Positions 18,539 through 27,170 of a stretch of 49,941 nt of DNA are shown in pieces (position 1 is the first letter of the stretch; each line of letters opens with the position of its first letter). The notes under the pieces were generated by a model that saw nothing but the letters and a program-made list of their open reading frames with translations, was not told the DNA's origin and made no database searches. Source of the stretch: Burkholderiaceae bacterium (GTDB lineage Bacteria > Pseudomonadota > Gammaproteobacteria > Burkholderiales > Burkholderiaceae_E); the NCBI GenBank assembly GCA_016710525.1, contig JADJVQ010000038.1, positions 1 through 49,941 on the forward strand, given 5' to 3'. The position numbers and the translations under genes were made by a program.

Positions 18539-19492
18539 ATGGCACATAACCCACCGCTGGACCGCACGCGCTTCGACTGGTCGCTGGTGCGCAGCTTCCT
18601 GGCGGTGGTCGACGCCGGCAGCCTCACCGGGGCGGCCCGGCGCACCGGCGCCTTGCAGCCCACCTTGAGCCGGCACATTGCCGAGCTCGAGGGACAGCTC
18701 GGTGCGCCGCTGTTCGAGCGCACCGGGCGCGGCGTCGTGCCGACCGCGGCCGCGCTCGCGATCATCGAGGCGGCGCGCACGATGCAGGACGGCGCCGACG
18801 CACTCGGCCGCTCGCTGGCCGGACAGCGGCAGGCAACCACCGGCGTGGTGCGCATCACCACCAGCCAGGTCGCGGCCAATCATCTGCTGCCTCCCGTCCT
18901 CGCCGAGCTGCAGCGGCTGGAACCCGGCATCCAGATCGAACTGGTCTCGTCCAATGCGCTGACCAACCTGCTGCGCCGCGAGGCCGACATCGCGGTGCGC
19001 ATGGTGCGGCCCGTGCAGAACTCGCTGGTCGCGCGCAAGATCGGCGAGATCGGCATCGGCGCTTACGCCCACGCCTCGTACCTGGCCCGGGCCGGCGTGC
19101 CGCGCAGCCCCGACGAGCTGCTCTCGCACCGGCTGGTCGGCATGGACACCGACGACACCCTGACCCGGGGATTCGCCGGCATGGGCATCGCCATCGCGCG
19201 CGAGCGCTTCGTCGTTCGGACCGACGACCACCTCGCCTACGGAAGGCTGGTTGCCGCCGGCGCCGGCATCGGCTTTCTGGCGCACTATCACGCGGCGCAG
19301 ACACCAGGGCTGCAGCGGCTGCTGCCCCAGCTGCGCATTCCCGCCCTGCCCTGCTGGCTGGCGGTGCACCGCGAAATCCGGTCCAGCCGCGTGGTTCGGC
19401 GAGTCTACGACCACCTGGCCCGGGCATTGGCGGCTCAGCTCGGATCGGATAATGGTCAGGCGCCAACAGCGCCGGCCGCGAACCTGTTGTAG
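18539..19492 (+). CDS. LysR-family transcriptional regulator
   Basis: A 317-residue LTTR. The N-terminal winged helix (about residues 12-70) reads WSLVRSFLAVVDAGSLTGAA, then ALQPTLSRHIAELEGQLG and LFERTGRGVVPT. The effector domain follows (RITTSQVAANHLLPPVLAEL, then GIGFLAHYHAAQ near residue 240). ATG 18539 gives a normal LTTR N-terminus; there is no strong ribosome site. It is divergently paired with the SDR gene, the usual arrangement for a LysR activator and its target; the inducer is unknown. Confidence 0.92.
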   Translation: MAHNPPLDRTRFDWSLVRSFLAVVDAGSLTGAARRTGALQPTLSRHIAELEGQLGAPLFERTGRGVVPTAAALAIIEAARTMQDGADALGRSLAGQRQATTGVVRITTSQVAANHLLPPVLAELQRLEPGIQIELVSSNALTNLLRREADIAVRMVRPVQNSLVARKIGEIGIGAYAHASYLARAGVPRSPDELLSHRLVGMDTDDTLTRGFAGMGIAIARERFVVRTDDHLAYGRLVAAGAGIGFLAHYHAAQTPGLQRLLPQLRIPALPCWLAVHREIRSSRVVRRVYDHLARALAAQLGSDNGQAPTAPAANLL

Positions 19493-19533
19493 TGTCCGGC
19501 TGACCAGAGACCCCGGCTCACGAGAGACCCGAC

Positions 19534-20202
19534 ATGCACTACGACGCAACCGGCCGCAACCATGGCCTGAAATTCGACCCTTTCAAAGCGCTGGCCGTGC
19601 CGCGCCCGATCGGCTGGATCGCCACGGTCGATCGCAACGGCGTGCCCAACCTCGCTCCCTACAGCTTCTTCAACGCGGTCAGCGATCGCCCGCCGGTGGT
19701 GCTGTTCGCCTCGGGCGGCCACAAGGACAGCCTGCGCAACATCGAGGACAACGGCGAGTTCACCTGCTCGCTGGCCACCTATGATCTGCGCGATCAGATG
19801 AACATGAGTTCGGCCACGGTGGCCCCGGGCGTGGACGAGTTCGCACTCGCCGGCCTGACCCCGGCAGCCTCCACCTACGTGAAGCCGCCGCGGGTCGCGC
19901 AGAGCCCTGCCGCATTCGAGTGCCGGCACTGGAAGACCCTCGAGATGCCGCGGCCGGCCGACGGCAAGGGCGAGCCCTTCATCGTGGTGTTCGGTCTGGT
20001 GGTCGGGATCTACATCGACGACGCGTTCATCAAGGACGGCATCGTCGACACCCCGTCGATGAAACCGCTGGCCCGCCTGGGCTACATGGACTATTCCGTC
20101 CTGACCCCCGAAACCGTGTTCTCGCTGAACCGCCCGATCACCACCGAGGACGGCCGCAGCGCCAAGCTCGTGTCCGGTCCCTGGGACGGCGTCTACCGGT
20201 AG
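19534..20202 (+). CDS. flavin reductase-like (FMN-binding split barrel) protein
   Basis: A 222-residue flavoprotein of the flavin reductase-like family. VPRPIGWIATVDRNGVPNLAPYSFFNAV (residues 20-47) is the FMN-phosphate-binding start, and PPVVLFASGGHKDSLRN and NGEFTCSLATYDLRDQMNMS are typical. Members of this subgroup bind FMN; some supply reduced flavin to a partner oxygenase, but none is adjacent. ATG 19534 follows GAGAGA. The DadA-like gene begins 8 bp later, so the two are probably co-transcribed. Confidence 0.87.
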   Translation: MHYDATGRNHGLKFDPFKALAVPRPIGWIATVDRNGVPNLAPYSFFNAVSDRPPVVLFASGGHKDSLRNIEDNGEFTCSLATYDLRDQMNMSSATVAPGVDEFALAGLTPAASTYVKPPRVAQSPAAFECRHWKTLEMPRPADGKGEPFIVVFGLVVGIYIDDAFIKDGIVDTPSMKPLARLGYMDYSVLTPETVFSLNRPITTEDGRSAKLVSGPWDGVYR

Positions 20203-20209
20203 GAAGCCC

Positions 20210-21499
20210 GTGGCGCACGACACCGCGGCCATGCCGGGCCCGATCAACATCGTGGGCGCCGGCATCGTCGGCCTGTCGGTGGCGTGGGCGCTGATCCGGC
20301 GCGGTCGCCCGGTCCGGATCTTCGATGCCCAGGCACCGGGGATGGGCGCGTCGTTCGGCAACTCCGGTTCGCTGTCCTCGGGATCGGTCGTGCCCCTGGC
20401 CACGCCAGGCGCCGCGATGTCGGGGCTGAAGATGCTGCTCGACAGCGACGCGCCGCTGGTCGTGCGCCGGCGCTATCTGCTGCGCGCGCTGCCCTGGCTG
20501 CGCCAGTTCGTGCGGGTCTCCGACGAAGCCAGCGTGCGCCAGGTGGCCGACAGCCTGCTCGAGATCCTCGCGCCGACCCTGCCGAGCTGGCAGCGCGTTC
20601 TGGAGGAAATCGGCGCCACCGACCTGCTCCATCACACCGGGCAGCTGCACCTGTACCCGTCGCGGCTCGCGCTGGCCAAGGACGACTTCGCCTGGCGCCT
20701 GCGCGACGACTATGGCGTGCGCAGCGAGCACCTCGATCGCGACGCGCTGCTGGCCCGCCAGCCCGGCATCGGCGAGGCCTATCCGCTTGGGGTCTTCCTG
20801 CCGCAGGCCGCGGCGATTTCCGATCCGCACGGCTTGTGCGTGCGTCTGGCGCAAAGCCTGCGGGCGGCGGGCGCCGAGTTCGTGCAGGCCCCGGTGCAGG
20901 CACTGCAGCCCGACGGCGCCCTCCAGGCGCAGGGGCGCAGCTGGCCGGCCGCGTCCTGCGTGCTGGCCGCTGGCGCATGGTCGATGCGGCTGCTCGAACC
21001 GCTGGGGGTGCGCGTGCCGCTGGAAACCCAGCGCGGCTACCACGTGCAGCGGCGCAGCCTCGAGGTGGCACCCGGCCAGGTGCTGCGCGGACCGGTGGTG
21101 TCGGCCGACAGCAAGGTCTTCATCGTGCCGATGCGCGAGGGCGTGCGCACCGGCGGCACGGTGGAATTCGCCGGCCTCGCCGCGCCCGAGGCGCCGCGCC
21201 GCTTCGCGCTGCTGCGCTCGAATTTCGCGCGCGTGTTCCCGCAGGCCCCGGCCTTGCCCGCCGACGACGGCGAATCCACCTGGATGGGCCATCGCCCCTG
21301 CCTGCCCGACACGCTGCCCGTGCTCGGGCCCCTGCCCGGTTACCCCAACGTGTGGGCCGCCTTCGGCCATGGCCATCTCGGCCTGACGATGTCGGCCGTC
21401 ACCGGCGAGTGGCTGGCCCAGGCGCTGTGCGAATCCGCGCCGCCGGCGCTGGCCCGCTTCCGTGCCGACCGGCCCACGCTGGGCGCGCGGCTGCGCTAA
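20210..21499 (+). CDS. FAD-dependent amino acid dehydrogenase/oxidase (DadA-like)
   Basis: A 429-residue DAO-family flavoprotein. The ADP-binding fingerprint INIVGAGIVGLSVAWALIRRG lies at residues 12-32, SFGNSGSLSSGSVVPLATPG follows near residue 48, and the C-terminal FAD loop is MGHRPCLPDTLPVLGP with FGHGHLGLTMSAVTGE. DadA-type enzymes oxidise D-amino acids to keto acids and pass electrons to the respiratory chain. It starts with GTG 20210 (AGGAAG 5 bases upstream); ATG 20231 is an alternative. Substrate specificity cannot be read. It is 8 bp downstream of the flavin reductase-like gene. Confidence 0.87.
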   Translation: MAHDTAAMPGPINIVGAGIVGLSVAWALIRRGRPVRIFDAQAPGMGASFGNSGSLSSGSVVPLATPGAAMSGLKMLLDSDAPLVVRRRYLLRALPWLRQFVRVSDEASVRQVADSLLEILAPTLPSWQRVLEEIGATDLLHHTGQLHLYPSRLALAKDDFAWRLRDDYGVRSEHLDRDALLARQPGIGEAYPLGVFLPQAAAISDPHGLCVRLAQSLRAAGAEFVQAPVQALQPDGALQAQGRSWPAASCVLAAGAWSMRLLEPLGVRVPLETQRGYHVQRRSLEVAPGQVLRGPVVSADSKVFIVPMREGVRTGGTVEFAGLAAPEAPRRFALLRSNFARVFPQAPALPADDGESTWMGHRPCLPDTLPVLGPLPGYPNVWAAFGHGHLGLTMSAVTGEWLAQALCESAPPALARFRADRPTLGARLR

Positions 21500-21557
21500 C
21501 CCGCCCGGCCTTCCTTCTTCCTTCCACCCTATGCCCCCCGGCCCAGGAGCCAGCCCG

Positions 21558-22385
21558 ATGACCACCGAACCCATCACCATCGACACCGGTACCGATCAGC
21601 TGCTGTGCGAAATCCGCGACGGCGTCGCGCTGATCACGCTGAACCGCCCCGAGGCGCGCAATGCGATGTCCCCCCAGCTGACCCCGGCCCTGAGCCGGAT
21701 GATCCAGGAGCGCGGCGAAGACCCGCGCGTGGGCGCGCTGCTGATAACCGGCGCGGGCACCGCGTTTTGCGCCGGCGGCGACGTCAAGGGAATGGGCGAC
21801 AACAGCAGCCAGAAGTCGCTCAGTGCCGAAGAACGCGCCGCCGGCATGATCGAACGCCATCGCCGCCTCACCGGCGCGCTGGTCGGCGTGCGCAAGCCCA
21901 CGATCGCCGCGCTGCCGGGCGCGGCCGCCGGCGCCGGCCTGGCGATCGCGCTGGCCTGCGACATCCGCATCGCCGCGAAGTCCGCCTTCGTCAGCGCCGG
22001 CTACTCGCGCATCGGGCTGTCGGGCGACTACGGCGTCGCCTGGCTGCTGACGCGCGCCGTCGGCTCGCCGATCGCGCGCGAGATGATGTTCACCTCAGAG
22101 CGGGTCGACTCGGCGCGGGCCGAACGCATCGGCCTGTTCAATCGCGTGGTCGACGATGCCAACCTGCGTGAGGAGGCCTTTGCGCTGGCGCGCTCGATCG
22201 CCCAGGGCCCGGCGGTCGCCCTGCGCCTGATGAAGGAAAACCTGGACGAGGCGCGCGACATCGACCACGACACCGCGGTCGTGCACGAGGCGCAGCGCCT
22301 GAGCCTGTCGGCGCAGACCGAAGACCACCGCGAGGCCGTGCGCGCATTCGTCGAGAAGCGCAAACCGGTGTTCAGCGGCCGCTGA
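21558..22385 (+). CDS. enoyl-CoA hydratase/isomerase (crotonase family), lacking hydratase glutamates
   Basis: A 275-residue crotonase with LITLNRPEARNAMS, the oxyanion block AFCAGGDVKGMG and GAAAGAGLAIALACDIRIAA. The two catalytic glutamates of classical hydratases are replaced (GAGLAIA and SAGYSRIGL), while an aspartate occurs in GLSGDYGVAW, as in isomerase-type members such as PaaG. Isomerase or another crotonase activity is therefore likelier than hydration. The ATG was chosen for CAGGAG 7 bases upstream. The C-terminal AFVEKRKPVFSGR is typical. Confidence 0.88.
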   Translation: MTTEPITIDTGTDQLLCEIRDGVALITLNRPEARNAMSPQLTPALSRMIQERGEDPRVGALLITGAGTAFCAGGDVKGMGDNSSQKSLSAEERAAGMIERHRRLTGALVGVRKPTIAALPGAAAGAGLAIALACDIRIAAKSAFVSAGYSRIGLSGDYGVAWLLTRAVGSPIAREMMFTSERVDSARAERIGLFNRVVDDANLREEAFALARSIAQGPAVALRLMKENLDEARDIDHDTAVVHEAQRLSLSAQTEDHREAVRAFVEKRKPVFSGR

Positions 22386-22459
22386 CCCTGCCGGTTGCCG
22401 CGGCACAGAGCGGCACGGAGCGGCGCAGGCCGCGAATCGCCGCCTGTCGCGGCGCCGGA

Positions 22460-24418
22460 TCAGAACACCGTACGGTAGCGGATCGCCGCCGCGCGCTCGG
22501 ACGCCGCATCGGCGAAGTGCCCGGGCTGGCTGCGATGCATCGCGGCCAGCTGCAGGCTGCCCCGGCGGCCCATCGGCACCGAGTAGTGCAGGCTCAGGCG
22601 CAGTTCGCGGCCATCGGGTTTCATGCTGACCGAGCCGCGCTCGATCATCGGCGCGCCGGCCGCATCGGTGCCCACCATCCGCTCGATGCTCATCGTGCCC
22701 CCGCTGACCCGCATCGGCTGCTCGAACGCCAGCGCCAGTCCGTCGCCGTCGACCAGCGCATTGCGCCGGGTCAGCGAGACCCGCATCGCCTGGCTCAGCG
22801 CGCTGGTCGTCGCCAGCAGGCTGCCCTGGGCGGCCGGCGTCGAGCCGAACGACACCGAGGCATCCAGCCGGGTGTGCTCGTCGATCGACGCGCGAGCGAA
22901 CAAGGCCAGCGCCGTGGTCGCCGAATGCCCCAGCCCGAGCACGCCCTGGGTCGCTGCGCCCAGGAAGGTCTGCTGCTCGTTCATCTGAGTCATCGCCACG
23001 CCGAGCTCGCCGTCGCGGGGCAGCGTGCGGGTGAGCGCCAGACTGGCCGCCGTCGCCTTGTCGGTCTGCGAGGCCAGCGCCGGCACCATCGCCCAGCCCG
23101 CGCCGATCGGCAGGCGCTGCGTCAGGCTGGTGGCCTGGTCCATGAAGCCCAGATGGGCGACCGGCAGGGCCGCGAAGGCATTGCCCTGCGAGACGCGAAG
23201 CCCCTGGCTCGAGGGCGCCGCGACCGCCGGATTGAGCGCGAACAGCTCGTCGGCCAGCAGCGGGCGGGTCTTGACCAGCGCCCGGCTCATGTCGGCGGTG
23301 AAATCGCGGCCGTATTCGTCCACGCCGCTGACCATCAGCAGGCCGGCCTGCGCCGCATTCTTCATGGCGCCGGCCAGCGCGCCGCCCGCGCTGGCGCCGT
23401 ACAGGGGCACGGTCTTGCCGCCATAGGCGGGCGTGGCCACCTGCCCGACCGGCTTCATGGCCCGATCGACATTGACCAGACCGCGGCCATAGATGGCGTC
23501 CACACCGGCCGCGCCCAGGTCGGTTGCCGTCACGAACAGGATGTTGGCCACGTCCTTGGCCGACAGGTAGGTCCATCGGCTGCGGATCAGCGCGGCCGCC
23601 CCGCTCACCACCGGCGTGGCCATCGAGGTCCCGCTCATCAGGGCGTAACCGGTCTTGTAGGTCGACATCAGCGACGCACCCGGTGCGGCCAGCGTGAAGT
23701 TCATCGCGTCGCCGGCGCGATTGGACCAGGCGGCGATCTTGCTGGCCGAGTCGACCGCGACCACATTGATGATCTGCCCGTTGGCCCAGGACTGGCTCGC
23801 ATACCGCGCCGGCCAGCCCGGCTGCGCCAGCGCCGAATTGCCGGCCGCGGCGACGATCAGCATGCCCTTGCCGACCGCATACTTGAGGGCCGCCGGGTCG
23901 AAGGCAGCCGTCGAGCCCAGCGACATGTTGGCGATCGAGGCCTGCTGATCGGCCGCCCAGCGCAGACCGGCATTGAGCCAGGCGGTATTGCCGGCGCCGT
24001 TGTCGGCAATCACCTTCACCGGCATGATCTGCGCCGAATACGCCACGCCGAACATGCCGACACTGTTGCGGTTGGCGGCGATCAGGCCCGAGACGTGGGT
24101 GCCGTGGCCGTTGCCGTCGGCGACCGAGGTGTTGGGTGTGGCGACGGTGAAATTGCGACCGGTGACGATCCGGCCGGCCAGATCGGGGCTGGCCGCGTTC
24201 ACGCCGGTGTCGAGCACGGCGATCTTCACGCCAAGCCCGGTGAACTTCAGGCCATAGGCGGTGACCGCGCCGATCTGGCTGACGAACTTCGAGTTGTTCA
24301 GTTCGGTCTGGGCGGCCTGCGCAGCCGTCTGGGCGAGCCCCGCGACGGGGTTGGCCAGCGCGGCGACACCTGCGAGGGTCAGGCCGGTGCGCAGCACTGG
24401 ATTCAAGCGGAAAAACAT
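22460..24418 (-). CDS. S8 subtilisin-like autotransporter serine protease
   Basis: A 652-residue secreted protease. The signal peptide is about residues 1-29 (RTGLTLAGVAALANPVAGLA). The subtilase domain carries Asp70 (AVLDTGVNA), His105 (NGHGTHVSGL), oxyanion Asn194 (VAAAGNSAL) and Ser265 (LMSGTSMATPVVSG), a complete triad. After about residue 330, a 300-residue region rich in alternating short strands ends RYRTVF, with the terminal phenylalanine expected of an outer-membrane barrel. The passenger lacks a long beta-helix. ATG 24418 was chosen (AGAGG 7 bases upstream), which also leaves the c-di-GMP riboswitch in the 5' leader. c-di-GMP is thus likely to control its expression. The cell-surface substrate is unknown. 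Confidence 0.9.
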   Translation of the reverse strand: MFFRLNPVLRTGLTLAGVAALANPVAGLAQTAAQAAQTELNNSKFVSQIGAVTAYGLKFTGLGVKIAVLDTGVNAASPDLAGRIVTGRNFTVATPNTSVADGNGHGTHVSGLIAANRNSVGMFGVAYSAQIMPVKVIADNGAGNTAWLNAGLRWAADQQASIANMSLGSTAAFDPAALKYAVGKGMLIVAAAGNSALAQPGWPARYASQSWANGQIINVVAVDSASKIAAWSNRAGDAMNFTLAAPGASLMSTYKTGYALMSGTSMATPVVSGAAALIRSRWTYLSAKDVANILFVTATDLGAAGVDAIYGRGLVNVDRAMKPVGQVATPAYGGKTVPLYGASAGGALAGAMKNAAQAGLLMVSGVDEYGRDFTADMSRALVKTRPLLADELFALNPAVAAPSSQGLRVSQGNAFAALPVAHLGFMDQATSLTQRLPIGAGWAMVPALASQTDKATAASLALTRTLPRDGELGVAMTQMNEQQTFLGAATQGVLGLGHSATTALALFARASIDEHTRLDASVSFGSTPAAQGSLLATTSALSQAMRVSLTRRNALVDGDGLALAFEQPMRVSGGTMSIERMVGTDAAGAPMIERGSVSMKPDGRELRLSLHYSVPMGRRGSLQLAAMHRSQPGHFADAASERAAAIRYRTVF

Positions 24419-24819
24419 CGATGACCTCTTTTTGCTCGGGCTGCATCCAGCCGCGGAAAAAGGGCAACGCCTGACCAGCATTGAACCGGACGCTTGCGGC
24501 TGTCCGATGCCGGCAACCCCGCTGCCTTTCGAGGCCATCGACAGATGGCACCGGGAAGGCCGGAAGCTTTGCGTCCCCGGATTTCCCCGGGTTTGCCCAT
24601 GTAGACCGGCTGCAAACCGGCTCTGTGTCCCAGCGCGGCCCGACGAACGGACCGGCGCGAACGATGAAAGCGTTTTACAGACCGATCCGCGAAGCGGCTG
24701 TGAACAAGTTAACGGAAGGGCTGTCGTCCCACGCCTGCATGGGTTGGATAGACTGTGTCGGCCCCCGCAAGCATCAACTCCGACAGGCTTCGGGCGGCGC
24801 GCGAAGGACCCCGACTGCC
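24419..24819. other. 401-bp divergent intergenic region
   Basis: The left part is the riboswitch leader of the protease gene (minus strand). The right part (24601-24819) must hold the promoters of both flanking genes. A short tandem ACCGGCT pair lies at about 24604-24621. AT-richer sequence at 24660-24715 contains the likely promoter area, but no convincing -35/-10 pair was found. No coding sequence is supported here. Confidence 0.6.
24511..24600 (-). promoter_or_regulatory. cyclic-di-GMP-I (GEMM-I) riboswitch
   Basis: Read on the minus strand, the leader has the GEMM-I landmarks in the right order: GGGCAAACC (from 24598), a stem capped by GAAA, GGGGACGCAAAGC (near 24579-24567), CCGGCC, a second stem-loop, then GGCAGCGGGGTTGCC (ending near 24512). 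This matches the Vibrio cholerae Vc2 class element almost base for base in the conserved segments. It ends about 93 bases before the protease ATG. The expression platform is unclear: downstream lies a CGGAC/GTCCG hairpin and a T5 run (24461-24457), compatible with transcription termination. Confidence 0.9.
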
Positions 24820-26505
24820 ATGGCCGACACCCCCACTCCCAATGCCGCCGCTGAAACGCGCCCCCTGCGAACCGCCGCCACCGTGGTGGTCATGCGCGAC
24901 TCGCCGTCAGGCATCGAGGTGCTGCTGCTGCGCCGCGCCGAGCGGGGCGACCACAGCAGCGGCGCCTGGGTATTCCCGGGCGGCGTGCTCGACGCGCAGG
25001 ATCGCGACTGTGCGGCCTTCTGCGGCACCCTGGACGATGCGGCGGCCAGCGCCTCGATGGGCCTGACCGAAGGCGGCCTGGACTACTACGTGGCCGCCAT
25101 CCGCGAATGCTTCGAAGAGGCCGGCCTGCTGCTGGCCACCGGCGCCGATGGACACCTGCTGAACCTGGCGGGCGATATCGGCGCCGAGATGGGGCCCTGG
25201 CGCTCGCGGCTGCATCGGGGCGACGCCACCATGGCCCAGTTCTGCAGCCACTTCGGCCTGACGCTGGCCACCGACCGCCTCGCCTACTTCAGCCGCTGGG
25301 TCACTCCGGCGATCCGGGCCAAGCGCTGGGATACCCGGTTCTTCTTTGCGATCGCGCCCACCGAACAGGAATCCGCCCACGACGAGATCGAACTGGTCGA
25401 GCAGCTCTGGCTGACACCGGCCGATGCGATCGCACGCAGCGAATCACTGAAGCTGCTCAATCCCACCCGCTACACGCTCGAAACCTTGTCCGGGTTCGCC
25501 ACGACCGCCGAGATGATGGCGCATGCCCGCACGCCGCGAACGGTCGCGCTGCCCATGCCGCGCATCGCCGACGGACCCCAGGGCATGCTGCCGGTCAGCG
25601 CCGATCAGTTCGCCTGGGCCGAGGTCGGCAAGCTCGATCCGCAAGGCCATGGCACGGCCTCCTATGCCATCGTGCCGGGGCGCGCGGTGCGCCTGTCCGA
25701 TCGGGTGATCCGGGTCAGCGCCGACAACAGCGGCATGATGACCGGCCCGGGCACCAACACCTATCTGGTGGGCGGCGGGCCGCGCAACGAATGGGCGGTC
25801 ATCGATCCGGGCCCCAGCCTCGCGCCGCACGTCGAGGCCATCCTGAAGGCCGCGCCGGGCCCGATCCGCTGGATCCTGGTCACGCACACGCACCAGGACC
25901 ATTCGCCGGCGGCCAATGAACTGCGCGAGCGCACCGGAGCCCAGGTGCTGGGCCGCATCGCCAACTATCCCCAGAATCAGGATCCGGCCTTCAAGCCCGA
26001 TCGCATCCTGGCACACGGCGAGCGCCTCGCCATCGACCAGGACACGACGCTCGCCGTGTTCCACACGCCCGGGCATGCGTCCAATCACCTGTGCTACCTG
26101 CTCGAACAGGAGCAGATGCTGTTCACCGGCGACCATGTGATGCAGACATCCACGGTCGTCATCGGCCCCCCCGATGGCGACATGGCCGCCTATCTCGAGT
26201 CGCTGCGCGCGCTGCTCAAGGTCGAGCTGAGCTGGTTCGCCCCCGGGCATGGGTTCCTGATGGCGCAGCCGCACAAGGCGCTCGAAGGCATCGTCGCGCA
26301 CCGGCTGCGCCGCGAGGCCAAGGTGCTGGAGGCGGTGACCGAACTGGCCGGCGCCGATACCGACGCGCTGCTGGCGCGCGTCTACGACGACGTGAAGCCG
26401 GGCCTGCATCCGGTCGCGCGTCGCTCGCTGACCGCCCATCTGCAAAAGCTCGTGGCCGACGGACGCGTGCGCCACGACAACGACCGCTGGAGCGCGGCCG
26501 GCTGA
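24820..26505 (+). CDS. Nudix hydrolase - metallo-beta-lactamase-fold fusion
   Basis: A 561-residue two-domain protein. The N-terminal Nudix domain (about 15-240) has WVFPGGVLD (50-58) and AAIRECFEEAGLLL (92-105), a Nudix box split by a long insertion as in the NUDT7/NUDT19 group that acts on CoA derivatives. The C-terminal MBL-fold domain (about 290-560) has metal ligands THTHQDH (355-361), TPGHASNH and GDHVM, and resembles LACTB2-like hydrolases, with a C-terminal winged-helix-like tail. ATG 24820 lies after AAGGA at a longish spacing of 11. The open frame extends further upstream without family similarity. The reaction is not known; combined CoA-ester or nucleotide-derivative clean-up is possible. 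Confidence 0.87.
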   Translation: MADTPTPNAAAETRPLRTAATVVVMRDSPSGIEVLLLRRAERGDHSSGAWVFPGGVLDAQDRDCAAFCGTLDDAAASASMGLTEGGLDYYVAAIRECFEEAGLLLATGADGHLLNLAGDIGAEMGPWRSRLHRGDATMAQFCSHFGLTLATDRLAYFSRWVTPAIRAKRWDTRFFFAIAPTEQESAHDEIELVEQLWLTPADAIARSESLKLLNPTRYTLETLSGFATTAEMMAHARTPRTVALPMPRIADGPQGMLPVSADQFAWAEVGKLDPQGHGTASYAIVPGRAVRLSDRVIRVSADNSGMMTGPGTNTYLVGGGPRNEWAVIDPGPSLAPHVEAILKAAPGPIRWILVTHTHQDHSPAANELRERTGAQVLGRIANYPQNQDPAFKPDRILAHGERLAIDQDTTLAVFHTPGHASNHLCYLLEQEQMLFTGDHVMQTSTVVIGPPDGDMAAYLESLRALLKVELSWFAPGHGFLMAQPHKALEGIVAHRLRREAKVLEAVTELAGADTDALLARVYDDVKPGLHPVARRSLTAHLQKLVADGRVRHDNDRWSAAG

Positions 26506-26520
26506 GCCGGGCCGTCGCGG

Positions 26521-26555
26521 TCGGCGATCGGCGGTCGGCGGTCGGCGGTCGGCGG
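26521..26555. repeat. heptamer tandem repeat (TCGGCGG)
   Basis: Five consecutive 7-base units (the first ends in A: TCGGCGA, then four TCGGCGG) between the Nudix-MBL gene and the bchJ stop. A simple-sequence tract; no function inferred. Confidence 0.8.
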
Positions 26556-26561
26556 TCGCGA

Positions 26562-27170
26562 CTACGAAAGCCTTGCCCGCCAGCTCAGTTCCAGCACACA
26601 GGCCGGCGCCCCGGTGGCCTCGCAGGCCGTTTCGATCACTCGGCTCTCGGGGTGCACCAGCGATCTGAACAGGTGCTCGAAGGTGGCGGCGTAATAGTCG
26701 CAAACAGGCACCTGGCTGGCCACGCCGCGGCACAGCGGGTTGCCGGTGATCGTCAGGACCACCGGCTGCCCATAGCGCGCCTCGAACCGGCCGCTGCCGG
26801 CAAAGGTCCAGGCATGGCGGCCGATCGCCCGCAGCAGCACGCGGGCGGCCAGAGCGGCCGGCATGCGCCGCAGCAGCGCCTGCAAGAGGCGCGGGATGCG
26901 GTTGGCGAGCAGGTACTCGGCCGTGCGCCTGCCGGCGTCGCGAAAGACCCGGCGGGCCGCGCCGGGCCCCAGGTTGGCCCGCACGCTGCGATGCAGGCGC
27001 GCAACCTCGAGCTCATCGACCATGCGCGCGGGCGGTGCGTCGAAGTAGCCGGCCAGCCCGGCCAGCCGGAACAGGTGGCGCGCGCTCGCTTCGCCCGGGC
27101 CCGCGACCAGGGCATGGGCCACCTGGATCAGGGCGTTGGGCCCGATCCGGGCACCCGCCAGCGCGCTCAT
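26562..27170 (-). CDS. bchJ: BchJ-like V4R-domain protein (bacteriochlorophyll synthesis)
   Basis: A 202-residue protein, the length of BchJ. N-terminal IGPNALIQVAHAL and RMVDELEVARLHRSVRANLG match BchJ, and the C-terminal V4R domain (about 110-200) has GNPLCRGVASQVPVCDYYAA and ETACEATGAPACVLEL with conserved cysteines. BchJ was first called a 4-vinyl reductase; it is now seen as an accessory/porphyrin-binding factor, since BciA/BciB do the reduction. It overlaps the bchE stop by 4 bp (ATGA), so the two are coupled, an arrangement known from purple bacteria. Confidence 0.85.
   Translation of the reverse strand: MSALAGARIGPNALIQVAHALVAGPGEASARHLFRLAGLAGYFDAPPARMVDELEVARLHRSVRANLGPGAARRVFRDAGRRTAEYLLANRIPRLLQALLRRMPAALAARVLLRAIGRHAWTFAGSGRFEARYGQPVVLTITGNPLCRGVASQVPVCDYYAATFEHLFRSLVHPESRVIETACEATGAPACVLELSWRARLS

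Noticed and set aside
22095..24551. An 818-codon minus-strand frame overlapping the protease gene
   Set aside because: It is a different frame of the same strand; the protease frame has the full catalytic triad and a signal peptide.
26521..26555. Heptamer repeats considered as CRISPR or iteron origin
   Set aside because: The units are 7 bp with no spacers, GC-only simple sequence, and no rep or cas genes nearby.
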